DNA of 64,000 bases from Bog-752 sp963799395 (GTDB lineage Bacteria > Actinomycetota > Thermoleophilia > UBA2241). The notes beneath the pieces were generated by a model. That model was not told the DNA's origin. It saw only the letters and a list, made by a program, of their open reading frames with translations, and did no database searches. Made by a program: the position numbers and the translations under genes. Positions within the stretch are counted from its first letter, which is position 1; every line of letters begins with the position of its first letter. This document shows positions 36,495 to 46,606 of this stretch, one piece after another. The stretch is taken from assembly GCA_963799395.1 (NCBI GenBank), contig CAWCWZ010000060.1:1-64000 (forward strand). Direction: 5' to 3'.

Positions 36495-37025
36495 TCAGCC
36501 CTCGGGCAGGTGGAACTCGCCGTACTTGCGGAAGTGCTCGACGAGGCCGCCGTCGGAGAGGATCTTGAGCATGACCGGCGGCAGCGGCGCGAACGGCACG
36601 ACGGCGCCCTTGGTCAGGTCGCGGACCTCGCCGGCGGCGAGATCGACCTCGAGGTCGTCCCACTGCTCGATCGCGCTCGTGTCGCAGACGAGCACCGGCA
36701 GCCCGACGTTGATCGCGTTGCGAAAGAAGATGCGGGCGAACGACTGGGCGAGCACCGCCCCGACGCCAGCGATGCGGATGATGCGCGGTGCGTGCTCGCG
36801 GCTCGAGCCGAGGCCGAAGTTGCGTCCCCCGACCACGAAGTCGCCCGGCTTGAGGCGCTTGGCGAACTCGGGGTTTTCGTCTTCGAGGACGTGCTTGGCC
36901 AGCTCGGGCAGGTCGGTGCGCAGGTGGAACAGCCGGCCCGGGGCGATCTGGTCGGTCGAGATGTCGTTCCCGAACGTCCAGGCGCGCCCACGCAGGACGT
37001 CGCTCGCACCGCCGGCCGCGGGCAT
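36495..37025 (-). CDS. Aconitase/isopropylmalate dehydratase small subunit (LeuD-like swivel domain)
   Basis: 176 residues, ATG at 37025, four bases after the cyclophilin stop. Swivel-domain motifs are FGNDISTDQIAPGR, VVGGRNFGLGSSREHAPRII and AQSFARIFFRNAINVGLPVL. It pairs with the large subunit at 37537-38835 to form a LeuCD-type hydro-lyase acting on citrate, homocitrate or isopropylmalate; the neighbouring genes favour citrate or homocitrate. Confidence 0.88.
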   Translation of the reverse strand: MPAAGGASDVLRGRAWTFGNDISTDQIAPGRLFHLRTDLPELAKHVLEDENPEFAKRLKPGDFVVGGRNFGLGSSREHAPRIIRIAGVGAVLAQSFARIFFRNAINVGLPVLVCDTSAIEQWDDLEVDLAAGEVRDLTKGAVVPFAPLPPVMLKILSDGGLVEHFRKYGEFHLPEG

Positions 37026-37028
37026 CGC

Positions 37029-37544
37029 TCAGACGTCGCTTTCGGTGATGGTCACGCTGGTCATGGCGAGGCCCGGCTCGTGGGCGCTCATGGGGTCGCG
37101 CTCGGGGATGGAGTAGACGACGTCCATGCCCGAGGTGACGCGACCGAAGACCGCGTGCTTGCCGTCGAGATGCGGCGTGGCCTTGTGGGTGATGAAGAAC
37201 TGCGAGCCGTTGGTGTTGGGGCCGGCGTTGGCCATGGAGAGCACGCCGGGGCCGTCGTGGCGCAGGCTCGGGTCGAACTCGTCGGCGAACCTGTAGCCGG
37301 GGCCACCGCGACCGGTGCCGGTCGGATCGCCGGTCTGGGCCATGAAGTTACCGATGACGCGGTGGAACGTGACGCCGTCGTAGTAGCCGTCGCGCGCCAG
37401 GAAGACGAAGTTGTTGACGGTGACGGGGACCTTGTCGGCGTAGAGCTCGGCGACGATGTCGCCGCGCTCGGTCGAGATGGTGGCGGTGTAGCGCCTGGCC
37501 GGGTCGATGACCATCGGCGGCGGCGCGTCGTACTGCTTAGCCAT
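37029..37544 (-). CDS. Cyclophilin-type peptidyl-prolyl cis-trans isomerase
   Basis: 171 residues, ATG at 37544, overlapping the upstream LeuC-like gene by eight bases. Core blocks are VTFHRVIGNFMAQTGDPTGTG, PGVLSMANAGPNTNGSQFFIT and HLDGKHAVFGRVTSGMDVV. No signal peptide, so it is cytosolic. It is placed between the two dehydratase subunit genes, an unusual position suggesting it is made together with, and may assist folding of, the complex. Confidence 0.93.
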   Translation of the reverse strand: MAKQYDAPPPMVIDPARRYTATISTERGDIVAELYADKVPVTVNNFVFLARDGYYDGVTFHRVIGNFMAQTGDPTGTGRGGPGYRFADEFDPSLRHDGPGVLSMANAGPNTNGSQFFITHKATPHLDGKHAVFGRVTSGMDVVYSIPERDPMSAHEPGLAMTSVTITESDV

Positions 37545-38835
37545 GCTGCTCTCCTTTGTCTGAAAGCTCGCCCGAGCCGAGCAGCTCGCGCGGATCAACG
37601 ATCTCGCCGGCGACGGCCGCCGCGGCGGCCGTGAGCGGCGAAGCGAGGTAGATGGCGCCCTGGGGATTGCCCATGCGTCCCTTGAAGTTGCGGTTGGCCG
37701 TGCTCACGCAGACCTCGCCGTCGGCGAGGATGCCTTCGTGGACCCCGACGCAGGCGCCGCAGCCGGGGTTGGTGACGACGGCGCCGGCGTCGGCGAACGC
37801 CTGCAGCAGGCCTTCGTCGGCGGCCGCCCGCCAGACGGCCCGCGAGGCCGGTGTGACGATCAGGCGGGTGCGGGCCGCGCGCTGGTGGCCGCGCAGGAGC
37901 CGGGCCGCCGCGCGCAGGTCCTCGAGGCGCCCGTTCGTGCAGGTGCCGATGAGGACCTGGTCGACTCTGGTGCCGGCGACCTCGGCGGCCGGGTGCACGT
38001 TGTCGACCGTGTGCGGCGCCGCGACGACCGGCACGAGCTCGTCGGCGATGTACGACAGCGAGCGCTCGTAGGCGGCGCCCGGGTCGGGCGCCACCGGGCG
38101 ATAGTGGGCCTCGCGGTCGTGGGCGGAGAGGAACGCCCGTGTTACCTCGTCGGCGGCCACGAGGCCGGTCTTGGCGCCCGCTTCGACGGCCATGTTGGTC
38201 AGGGTGAGCCGTTCGTGCATGGGCAGCGCCTCGATGGCCGGGCCGCCGAACTCGAGCGCCTTGTAGGTGGCGCCGTCGGCGCCCAGGCGGCCGATGATCG
38301 TGAGGATGAGGTCTTTGGCGGTGACGCCGTCGGCGAAGCGCCCACCGACCTCAATACGGAAGGTCTCGGGCACGCGCAGCCAGGTCTGCCCGGTCGCCAT
38401 GCCGATGGCGACGTCGGTGGAGCCCATGCCCGTGGCAAAGGCGCCCAGGGCGCCGGCCGTGCAGGTGTGCGAGTCGGCGCCGATCACGATGTCACCCGGC
38501 TTGGCGTAGGTTTCGGCGACGCGCTGGTGACAGACACCCATCTCGACGTCGGAGAGCGTCGCTCCCGTCTCGGCGCAGAAACGGCGCACGAGCTGGTGGG
38601 CGTTGGAGAGCTCGACCCGCGGCGACGGCGCCGCATGGTCGATGAAGAAGACGGCGGTCGGCACGCTCACGCGCACCCGTCCGAGGTCGCGCAGCTGCTG
38701 GATGGCGAGCGGCCCGGTGCCGTCCTGGGCGATGGCCAGATCGACGAGGCAGACGACGATCTGGCCGGGGACGACCGCTTCGAGGCCGGCGTGCGCGGCG
38801 ATGACCTTCTCGGCGATGGTGGCGGGCGCGGTCAC
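37537..38835 (-). CDS. Aconitase/isopropylmalate dehydratase large subunit (LeuC-like)
   Basis: 432 residues, GTG at 38835. The 4Fe-4S cysteines are in IGTCTNGRLEDLR and NPGCGACVGVHEG. GADSHTCTAGALGAFATGMG and STANRNFKGRMGNP are signature blocks of the small LeuC/homoaconitase type. It dehydrates and rehydrates a tricarboxylate with the LeuD-like subunit. It starts 19 bases after the synthase gene. One of the few TAA stops in the window. Confidence 0.9.
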   Translation of the reverse strand: MTAPATIAEKVIAAHAGLEAVVPGQIVVCLVDLAIAQDGTGPLAIQQLRDLGRVRVSVPTAVFFIDHAAPSPRVELSNAHQLVRRFCAETGATLSDVEMGVCHQRVAETYAKPGDIVIGADSHTCTAGALGAFATGMGSTDVAIGMATGQTWLRVPETFRIEVGGRFADGVTAKDLILTIIGRLGADGATYKALEFGGPAIEALPMHERLTLTNMAVEAGAKTGLVAADEVTRAFLSAHDREAHYRPVAPDPGAAYERSLSYIADELVPVVAAPHTVDNVHPAAEVAGTRVDQVLIGTCTNGRLEDLRAAARLLRGHQRAARTRLIVTPASRAVWRAAADEGLLQAFADAGAVVTNPGCGACVGVHEGILADGEVCVSTANRNFKGRMGNPQGAIYLASPLTAAAAAVAGEIVDPRELLGSGELSDKGEQHG

Positions 38836-38854
38836 GCGGGGCCGCCGGGCGCGA

Positions 38855-40093
38855 TCATGCCGGGCCGCCGGGCGCGGCCGCGCCGGCGCTCGGCAGGGGC
38901 AGCTCGTCGCCGAGCCGCGCGATGTAGTCCTGGTAGATGTACATGATCTCCTTGGAGAACAGCGCCCGCTTGAGCTCGACCGCCGTCTGGCGCACCATCT
39001 TCAGGAGCTCGTCGGCGTCGTGGTCGGAGAGCTCGATGCCGAACTCCTGGAACTTGCGCAAGATGGTGCGCGACCCCGAGTGCTTGCCGACCACGATCTG
39101 CCGTTCGAGACCGACGTCTTCGGGCGCGTAGGCTTCGTAGTTGAGCGGGTTCTTGATGACGCCGTCGGCGTGGATGCCCGACTCGTGGGCGAAGACGTTG
39201 GTGCCGACGATGCTCTTCCAGGCGGGGATGGTGCGCGCCGAGGCGGCGGCAACGTACTCGCAGAGCTCGCGAAAGCGCGAGGTGTGCAGGCCGAGGTCGA
39301 CCTGGCCGATGAACTTGAGCGCCATGACGACCTCTTCGAGGGCCGCGTTGCCGGCCCGCTCGCCGAGACCGTTCACGGTGGTGTTGACGTAGGTCGCCCC
39401 CGCCTTGATGCCGGCGAGGGCGTTGGCCGTGGCCATGCCGAAGTCGTCGTGGGTGTGCATCTCGATCTCGAGACCCTGACGCGTGAGAAAGCTGATCACG
39501 TTGTAGGTGTCGAACGGGTCGAGGATACCGAGCGTGTCGCAGAAACGCAGGCGGTCGGCGCCCTCCTCCTTGGCCGCCCGGGCGAAGCGCAGCAGGAACT
39601 CGAGGTCGGCCCGCGAGGCGTCTTCGGCGTTGACCGACACGTACACGTCGTGCTCCTTGGCGAAGGCCACGCAGGCGCGGATCTGGTCGAGCACCCACTG
39701 GCGCGACTTCTGCAGCTTGTGCTCGATGTGGATGTCGCTCGCCGACATGGAGATGGCGACGGCGTCGACGCCGCAGTCGAGGGAGTGCTGGATGTCGGCG
39801 ACGACCGCCCGGTTCCAGGCGAGGATCGAGGGCTTGAGGCCGAGCTCGACGATCTGCGTGATGACCTGCTTCTCGTCGCCGAGCATGGCCGGGATGCCGA
39901 CCTCGATCTGGTGCACGCCGACCTCGTTCAACAGCTTGGCGATGCGGATCTTCTCGTGGTTCGAGAAGACGACGCCGGCGGTCTGCTCGCCGTCGCGCAG
40001 GGTGGTGTCGTCGATGCGCACTGGGGGACCTTCGGCGGGCGCCTCTTCGACGATGACGAAGCTCGAGAGATCACCTGGTTTGAAGTCAGTCAT
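38855..40093 (-). CDS. (Re)-citrate synthase / homocitrate synthase family (NifV-like)
   Basis: 412 residues, ATG at 40093. HMGL-like TIM barrel with IDDTTLRDGEQTAGVVFSNH, VGIPAMLGDEKQV, MHTHDDFGMATANALAGI (metal-binding HxH) and NTTVNGLGERAGNAALEEV; HESGIHADGV follows. This NifV-like form lacks the LeuA regulatory domain. Anaerobes without ordinary citrate synthase use such proteins as (Re)-citrate synthase; the isocitrate-type dehydrogenase in the same operon supports that. Homocitrate synthesis is the alternative. Confidence 0.82.
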   Translation of the reverse strand: MTDFKPGDLSSFVIVEEAPAEGPPVRIDDTTLRDGEQTAGVVFSNHEKIRIAKLLNEVGVHQIEVGIPAMLGDEKQVITQIVELGLKPSILAWNRAVVADIQHSLDCGVDAVAISMSASDIHIEHKLQKSRQWVLDQIRACVAFAKEHDVYVSVNAEDASRADLEFLLRFARAAKEEGADRLRFCDTLGILDPFDTYNVISFLTRQGLEIEMHTHDDFGMATANALAGIKAGATYVNTTVNGLGERAGNAALEEVVMALKFIGQVDLGLHTSRFRELCEYVAAASARTIPAWKSIVGTNVFAHESGIHADGVIKNPLNYEAYAPEDVGLERQIVVGKHSGSRTILRKFQEFGIELSDHDADELLKMVRQTAVELKRALFSKEIMYIYQDYIARLGDELPLPSAGAAAPGGPA

Positions 40094-40261
40094 GCTCGTA
40101 CCCCCGAATCACCGTCCGACGGTCTCCGGCGCCCTCACCGGGACCGCACCAATATGCAGGCGGTGGGAATGAGACAAGCCGCGCCATGCACGCGCGAGCC
40201 GTGCATGTGGGCAAGAGTCTGCATCATTGTTCCACAGGGCGGTCACCTCTGGCAATCACCG

Positions 40262-41712
40262 TCAACCGGACAGCGCCGCCTTCACGAGCTCGCCCACGAG
40301 CTGGGGGTTCGCCTTGCCCTGCGTGGCCTTCATCACCTGGCCGACGAAGAAGCCGGCGAGCTGTTGCTTGCCGGCCCGGTACTGTTCGACCTGGGCCGGG
40401 TGCGCGGCCAGCACCGCGGCGACGACCGCTTCGAGCTCGGCCGAGTCGGAGACCTGGCCGAGGTCGTGCCGGCGGACGATGTCGAGCGGCTCGCCACGCT
40501 CCTCGACCATGAGAGCGAACACCTGCTTGGCTCCCGTACCCGACAGCTCGCCGTCGGCGACGAGGCGCAGCAACGCGGCCAGGCGGGCCGCCGTCACGTG
40601 TCCGTGGCCGGGTTCGAGACCGGCGCCGTTCAGGTGAGCCGAGTACTCGCCCATCGCCCAGTTGGCCGCCAGCTTGGCGCCGATGCCCTCGGCGACGAGC
40701 TGCTCGTAGAAGCCCGCCATGGCCGACCCGCCGCCGAGCACGGTGGCGTCGTAACGCGACAGCCCGTACTGGGCCATGAAGCGCGCGACGCGGGCCGCCG
40801 GCAGCTCGGGCAGCGCCCGCCGCACCCCGTCGACCCAGGCCACGGTCGTCGTCAACGGCACGAGGTCGGGCTCGCGGAAGTAGCGGTAGTCGTGCGCCTC
40901 CTCTTTGGAGCGCAGCGGCGTCGTGGCGCCGCTCTCGGGGTCGAAGTGCAGCGTCTCCTGGTCGATCGTACCGCCCGCCTCGAGCACGGCGATCTGGCGC
41001 GGCAGCTCGGATTCGAGCGCCTGCTGCAGGAACCGGAAGCTGTTCATGTTCTTGAGCTCGGTGCGGGTGCCGAGACGGTCGCTGCCGGCGGGCCGGACGC
41101 TGATGTTGGCGTCCCAGCGGATCTGGCCCTCCTCCATGTTGCAGGCGCTCACGCCCAGGCCGATCACCAGGTTGCGCAGTTGCTGAAGGAACTCGCGGGC
41201 CGCCTCGGGCGACAGGATGTCGGGCTCGCCGACGATCTCGATCAGCGGCGTGCCGCCGCGGTTGAAGTCGACCATCGAGTACTCGGAGCCGGCGATCCGC
41301 CCGGCCTCGCCGCCGGCGTGGACCAGCTTGGCCGCGTCCTCTTCCATGTGCACCCGGTTGATGCGGCAGGAGAGCTTCTCGTCGCCCACCCAGTACTCGA
41401 ACGAGCCGGCCACGGCCAGCGGCTCGTCGTACTGGCTGATCTGGTAGGCCTTGGGCAGGTCGGGATAGAAGTAGTTCTTGCGGTGGAAGATGCTGCGCGG
41501 CCGCACCGTGCAGCCCAGGGCCAGGGCGATGCGCGCGGCGTACTCGACGGCGCGCTCGTTCACTACCGGTAGCGCCCCCGGGTGGGCGAGACAGACCGGG
41601 CAGGTGTGGGTGTTGGCCGGATCGCCTTTGCTCACCGCGCAGCCGCAGAACATCTTGGTCTCGGTGTCGAGCTCGACGTGGACCTCGAGGCCGATGACGG
41701 GTTCCCAGGCGC

Positions 41713-41716
<4 letters not shown>
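40262..41716 (-). CDS. gatB: Asp/Glu-tRNA amidotransferase subunit B
   Basis: 484 residues, ATG at 41716 overlapping the gatA stop (ATGA). Features are PVIGLEVHVELDTETKMFCGC, zinc Cys in CAVS and CPVCLAHPG, FHRKNYFYPDLPKAYQISQYD, and the C-terminal YqeY-like domain ending GKANPQLVGELVKAAL. It phosphorylates and presents misacylated Glu-tRNA-Gln or Asp-tRNA-Asn for amidation by GatA. Confidence 0.95.
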
Positions 41717-43238
<1,522 letters not shown>

Positions 43239-43242
<4 letters not shown>

Positions 43243-43523
43243 GCCTGCATCCGGGGCACGCGGAAGCAGTCGTCGCTCACCGCCGGCGCGTTGCGCAGCG
43301 CCTCGTCGCGCGGCAGGCTCGGCCGCGGCTTGTCGGGGCGCAGCACGTCGACGACCGAGAGCACGTGGGCGGTGGGCTCGACGGCAGCGAGGTCGAGCTC
43401 GCCGATCTTGTCGATGTGCTCGAGGATCCTGGCGAGCTCGGCGGTCATGCGGTCGGCCTCGGCGACCTCGAGGCGCAGCCGGGCCAGGCGGGCGACGTGA
43501 CTGACATCGTCTCGTGAGATCAT
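43239..43523 (-). CDS. gatC: Asp/Glu-tRNA amidotransferase subunit C
   Basis: 94 residues, ATG at 43523 with AGGAGG upstream. Family features are VSHVARLARLRLEVAEADRM, ILEHIDKIGELDLAAVEPTAH and the Pro-rich linker LRPDKPRPSLPRDEAL. It holds GatA and GatB together. Confidence 0.92.
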
Positions 43524-43586
43524 CAGCGAGTCCTCCTACACACGCCCCGCTCGAGCGGGCCTGCAATCGTACCACAGCAACAAGAA

Positions 43587-43617
43587 CGGCCCCACCGGCA
43601 CGAAGCCGGCGGGGCCG
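43587..43617 (-). terminator. Rho-independent terminator of the cold-shock gene
   Basis: Stem 43587-43599 with 43605-43617 (one A-C mismatch), loop acgaa, followed on the minus strand by TTCTTGTTGC. It is the best classical terminator in the window. Confidence 0.7.
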
Positions 43618-43650
43618 CGGAGCGGCGTGGATCTGCGTGCGGTCGGACGG

Positions 43651-43854
43651 TCAGCCGACGGGCACGACCCTGGAGGCCTGCAGGCCCTTGTCGCTCTGGG
43701 CGATCTCAAACTCGACGGCCTGGCCCTGATTCAGGGTCTTGTAGCCGTCGACCTGGATCTCCGAGAAGTGGACGAACAGGTCTTCACCCTCTTCGCGCTC
43801 GATGAAGCCGTACCCCTTCTCATTGCTGAACCATTTCACTGTTCCTCGGGCCAA
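43651..43854 (-). CDS. csp: Cold-shock domain protein (CspA family)
   Basis: 67 residues. TTG at 43854 is chosen as start because AGGAGGG sits seven bases upstream and the usual ARGTVKWFSNEKGYGFIERE follows at once. RNP1 (KGYGFI) and RNP2 (DLFVHFSEI) are intact. An RNA chaperone. Its upstream region is GC-rich with a weak promoter, and a long 5' leader of the cspA kind is possible. Confidence 0.93.
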   Translation of the reverse strand: MARGTVKWFSNEKGYGFIEREEGEDLFVHFSEIQVDGYKTLNQGQAVEFEIAQSDKGLQASRVVPVG

Positions 43855-44213
43855 CGTGTTCCCTCCTGCTACCTGCCGCGGTATGCCGTGCGGCACCCCC
43901 CGGGGTCGCCGATAGCCGACGACCATTCCACAACGCCGAAAAACTTACACCACGACGACCGGCGCTGCAACGCAGTAGTAGGGCTGAGATGCGGTGCCCG
44001 ACGGCCGGCACTTGGCAGGGACCGCGCGCGTGGGTAAAGTAGAGTGAAAGGGAAGCCTCTCCTTTCGATCGCGGCAGGGTCGCGCCAGCAGGCCGTCAGA
44101 GCCCGACTCACCCCCGCGAAACCAGAAACGGGAGATGACTCGTACCCTCGCTCTCAGGCCGCAGTGCTCCAAGGCCGGCACTGGTCGTAACACCGTGCGT
44201 TAGGAGAGAGAGG
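43855..44213. other. Divergent intergenic region with the aminotransferase promoter and leader
   Basis: 359 bases without a gene between csp (minus) and the aminotransferase (plus). The plus-strand promoter is described separately. The 170-base leader after it can form stems such as GAAAGG/CCTTTC and GCGGCAGGGTCGC, and no known riboswitch was matched. Small ORFs here are out of register with any family. Confidence 0.4.
44012..44040 (+). promoter_or_regulatory. Promoter of the aminotransferase gene
   Basis: TTGGCA (44012-44017), 17-base spacer, TAAAGT (44035-44040). It is the best -35/-10 pair in the window and gives a leader of about 165 bases. Confidence 0.6.
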
Positions 44214-45605
44214 ATGGACGATCAGCTGCGCGAGCGTGTCCTGCACGAATCGCGCAAGGCGCTCGAGCTTATGCAGAAGTGCGCGCTCAACCGCGACGAG
44301 CAGGACGCGGTCATCGCCGACTGCGTCGAGAACTTCACGCGGTACGTCAACCCCGGCATCCTCGACTACCGCAAGTCGGTCTCGACCGACTATACGGCGG
44401 TCGAGTGGAGCGACGGCGGGGCGACCTTCAAGGACATCCGCGGCCGCGAGTTCATCGACTGCCTGGGCGGCTTCGGCATCTACATGCTGGGCCACCGCCA
44501 CCCGACGGTCATGAAGGCCGTGCTGGGCCAGCTCCGCCACCAGGCGCTGCACTCGCAGGAGCTGCTCGACCCCATGCGCGGCTACCTCTGCGAGCTGGTC
44601 GCCATGGTCACCCCCGGCGATCTGCAGTACTCGTTCCTCGTCAACTCCGGCACCGAGGCCACCGAAGGGGCGCTCAAGTTCGCCAAGGTCTACGCCTACG
44701 AGAAGAAGCCCGACCACATGCTGGGCGTGATCTCCACCACCCGGGCCTTCCACGGCAAGTCGATGGGCAGCCTCAGCGTGAGCGGCAAGCGCGAGTTCCG
44801 CGTGCCCTTCCAGCCGCTCATGCCCGGCTCGCGCTTCGTACCCTACGGCGACGCCGACGCCCTCGAGCAGGAGCTCAAGGTGTGCGACATGATCGGCTTC
44901 GACATCGCCGCCTTCATCTGCGAGCCCGTGCAGGGCGAAGCCGGCGCCATCGTGCCGCCCGACGACTACCTGCCGCAGGTGCGCGAGATCTGCACCGAGT
45001 GGGATGTCGTCTTCATCGCCGACGAGGTGCAGACCGGCATGGGCCGCACCGGCAAGCTCTGGGGCGTCGACAACTGGGATGTCGCGCCCGACATCATGAC
45101 CATGGGCAAGGCCTTCGGCGGCGCGGTGATCCCCTGCGGCAACATCGTCGTCAAGGAGCGCATCTTCAAGGCCATGTTCGCCAACCCCTATCTGCACACC
45201 ACGACCTTCGGCGGCAACCCCCTGGCCACGGCGGCGGCGATCGGCGCCCTGCACGCCACCCTCGAGGAGGACATCCCCCGGCAGGCGGCCGAAAAGGGCG
45301 CCTATCTGAAAGCGGGAGTCGAGAGGCTCGCCGACGACTACCCCGACCTCTTCGACGAGGTGCGCGGCCTTGGTCTGTTGATCGGTATGGAGTTCAGGAC
45401 CCCCGAGATAGGCTACGCCATCTCGTCGGGCCTGTTCGGCAGCGGCGTGCTCGTCGGCGGCACCTTGAACAACGCCAAGACGCTGCGCCTCGAACCGCCG
45501 GCGGTGATCTCCTACGAGCAACTCGACGAGGTCCTCTCGCGTCTCGAGCCCGTCCTCTCGGCGGTGCGCGATAAGCAGGCGAGCGGGGCGCTCGCCGCCC
45601 ACTAG
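44214..45605 (+). CDS. Class III aminotransferase, putrescine/GABA aminotransferase type
   Basis: 463 residues, ATG at 44214 after GGAGAGAGAGG. PLP enzyme with LVNSGTEATEGALKFAKVY, RAFHGKSMGSLSVSGKREF, FIADEVQTGMGRTGKLWG and the PLP lysine in TMGKAFGGAVIPCG. It is closest in pattern to putrescine aminotransferase (YgjG/PatA); other diamines, or GABA, are possible. With the Orn/Lys/Arg decarboxylase-like gene at 13.5 kb a polyamine route is conceivable. Stop is TAG. Confidence 0.85.
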   Translation: MDDQLRERVLHESRKALELMQKCALNRDEQDAVIADCVENFTRYVNPGILDYRKSVSTDYTAVEWSDGGATFKDIRGREFIDCLGGFGIYMLGHRHPTVMKAVLGQLRHQALHSQELLDPMRGYLCELVAMVTPGDLQYSFLVNSGTEATEGALKFAKVYAYEKKPDHMLGVISTTRAFHGKSMGSLSVSGKREFRVPFQPLMPGSRFVPYGDADALEQELKVCDMIGFDIAAFICEPVQGEAGAIVPPDDYLPQVREICTEWDVVFIADEVQTGMGRTGKLWGVDNWDVAPDIMTMGKAFGGAVIPCGNIVVKERIFKAMFANPYLHTTTFGGNPLATAAAIGALHATLEEDIPRQAAEKGAYLKAGVERLADDYPDLFDEVRGLGLLIGMEFRTPEIGYAISSGLFGSGVLVGGTLNNAKTLRLEPPAVISYEQLDEVLSRLEPVLSAVRDKQASGALAAH

Positions 45606-45633
45606 GGAGCGCTCCCCGGATCAGCGGAAAGTG

Positions 45634-45711
45634 GAGGGACGGGCGGCTGCCATACGGCAGCCGCCCGTCCCTCGACGCAGAGGCGGCCGCGGCCTTACGG
45701 CCGCGGCCGCC
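45634..45711. terminator. Two tandem perfect hairpins between convergent genes
   Basis: First stem 18 bp (45634-45651 with 45656-45673, loop atac); second stem 13 bp (45682-45694 with 45699-45711, loop ttac). They lie between the stop codons of the aminotransferase and the nucleotidyltransferase-like gene, so a bidirectional terminator is likely. Confidence 0.7.
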
Positions 45712-45720
45712 CCATCAGGC

Positions 45721-46533
45721 TCACCAGTCGGAGAAGCCGGTGTTGTACCAGAGCTTGCTCGTGCCCTTCTTGGCGCGCTTGTTCCAGCCCTTGGTCTTGG
45801 GCTCGGCCTCGATGCGCGCGAGGAACTGGTCGCAGCGGTCCTTGATGTGCTGGCGCTGCTCGGGCGTGAAGGCCGGCACGTTGTCGACGTGCTCCTTGAC
45901 GCGGCCGAAGTTGGTGGTGGCCGTGTACCAGAAGCCCCAGTCGTCGGCGAAGCGCCGGGCGATGTAGGTCTGATTGATCCTCTGTGTGTCGTCGTCGCCG
46001 ATCTCGGCGGTCGTCAGCAGATACTCGATGTCCTTCAGGTCCTTGTCGTTGATCTCCCAGATCTGCAGCTTCTGCAGCATGATGTCGGCGAGCGTCACGC
46101 TATAGGGGTCGAGCTCGAGACGATCCTTGTAGAGGACCTCGTGACAGTAGTCGAGCTTGTCGAAGAACACGTCGATCATGGGCACGGGACCGGCGTAGTA
46201 GATGTGCCGCGTCTTGCCCGACGCCATCATCGTCGGCAGGTCGCACTCGTAGCCGAGGGTCTCCATGAACTTGGGCATCTTGCCGCTGTTCTTGCCGTAG
46301 GCGGCGTAGTCGATGTCGGTGAAGTAGCGCTCACCCAGGCGCTCGAGCCGGGCATAGAGCTCGATCTGCTCGGGGAAGTAGTAGTGCAGCGCGAGCGGAC
46401 CCATGACCCGCATGACGATGTCGGCCTGGCGAGCGGCGTCGACGATCCTCTTGCCCTCCGCAAGGAAGGCTTCGGGCTTGGGATACTGGTCGAGCGGGAT
46501 GTCCTTCGGCAGGATGAAGGGCTTGGTGCTCAT
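45721..46533 (-). CDS. Nucleotidyltransferase-fold protein of unknown function
   Basis: 270 residues, ATG at 46533. The region VMRVMGPLALHYYFPEQ followed by RYFTDIDYAAYGKNSGKMP resembles minimal nucleotidyltransferases (AbiEii/DUF1814-like: G-[small]-hydrophobic helix, then a D-x-D pair, here TDID). FFDKLDYCHEV and VTLADIMLQKLQIWEINDKD fit that fold too. The C-terminus is basic and Trp-rich. It lies on the same strand as, and downstream of, a metallophosphoesterase, and a two-gene module is likely. No target is known. Confidence 0.6.
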   Translation of the reverse strand: MSTKPFILPKDIPLDQYPKPEAFLAEGKRIVDAARQADIVMRVMGPLALHYYFPEQIELYARLERLGERYFTDIDYAAYGKNSGKMPKFMETLGYECDLPTMMASGKTRHIYYAGPVPMIDVFFDKLDYCHEVLYKDRLELDPYSVTLADIMLQKLQIWEINDKDLKDIEYLLTTAEIGDDDTQRINQTYIARRFADDWGFWYTATTNFGRVKEHVDNVPAFTPEQRQHIKDRCDQFLARIEAEPKTKGWNKRAKKGTSKLWYNTGFSDW

Positions 46534-46606
46534 CGCCTGCTATCGCCTCCTTTGGACCACGGACGGAAGACGCCGGCCGGGCGCCGCGTGGATCGATCGT
46601 CGTGGA

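Noticed and set aside
38603..41572. A 989-codon plus-strand open frame over the synthase and gatB genes
   Set aside because: Opposite-strand shadow of high-GC genes: Arg/Gly/Asp-biased, no domains, and it covers the well-supported minus-strand hcs and gatB.
44041..44213. Cobalamin riboswitch in the aminotransferase leader (GTGAAAGGGAA resembles part of the motif)
   Set aside because: The blocks are in the wrong order, and no B12-box or GCCACTG core is present.
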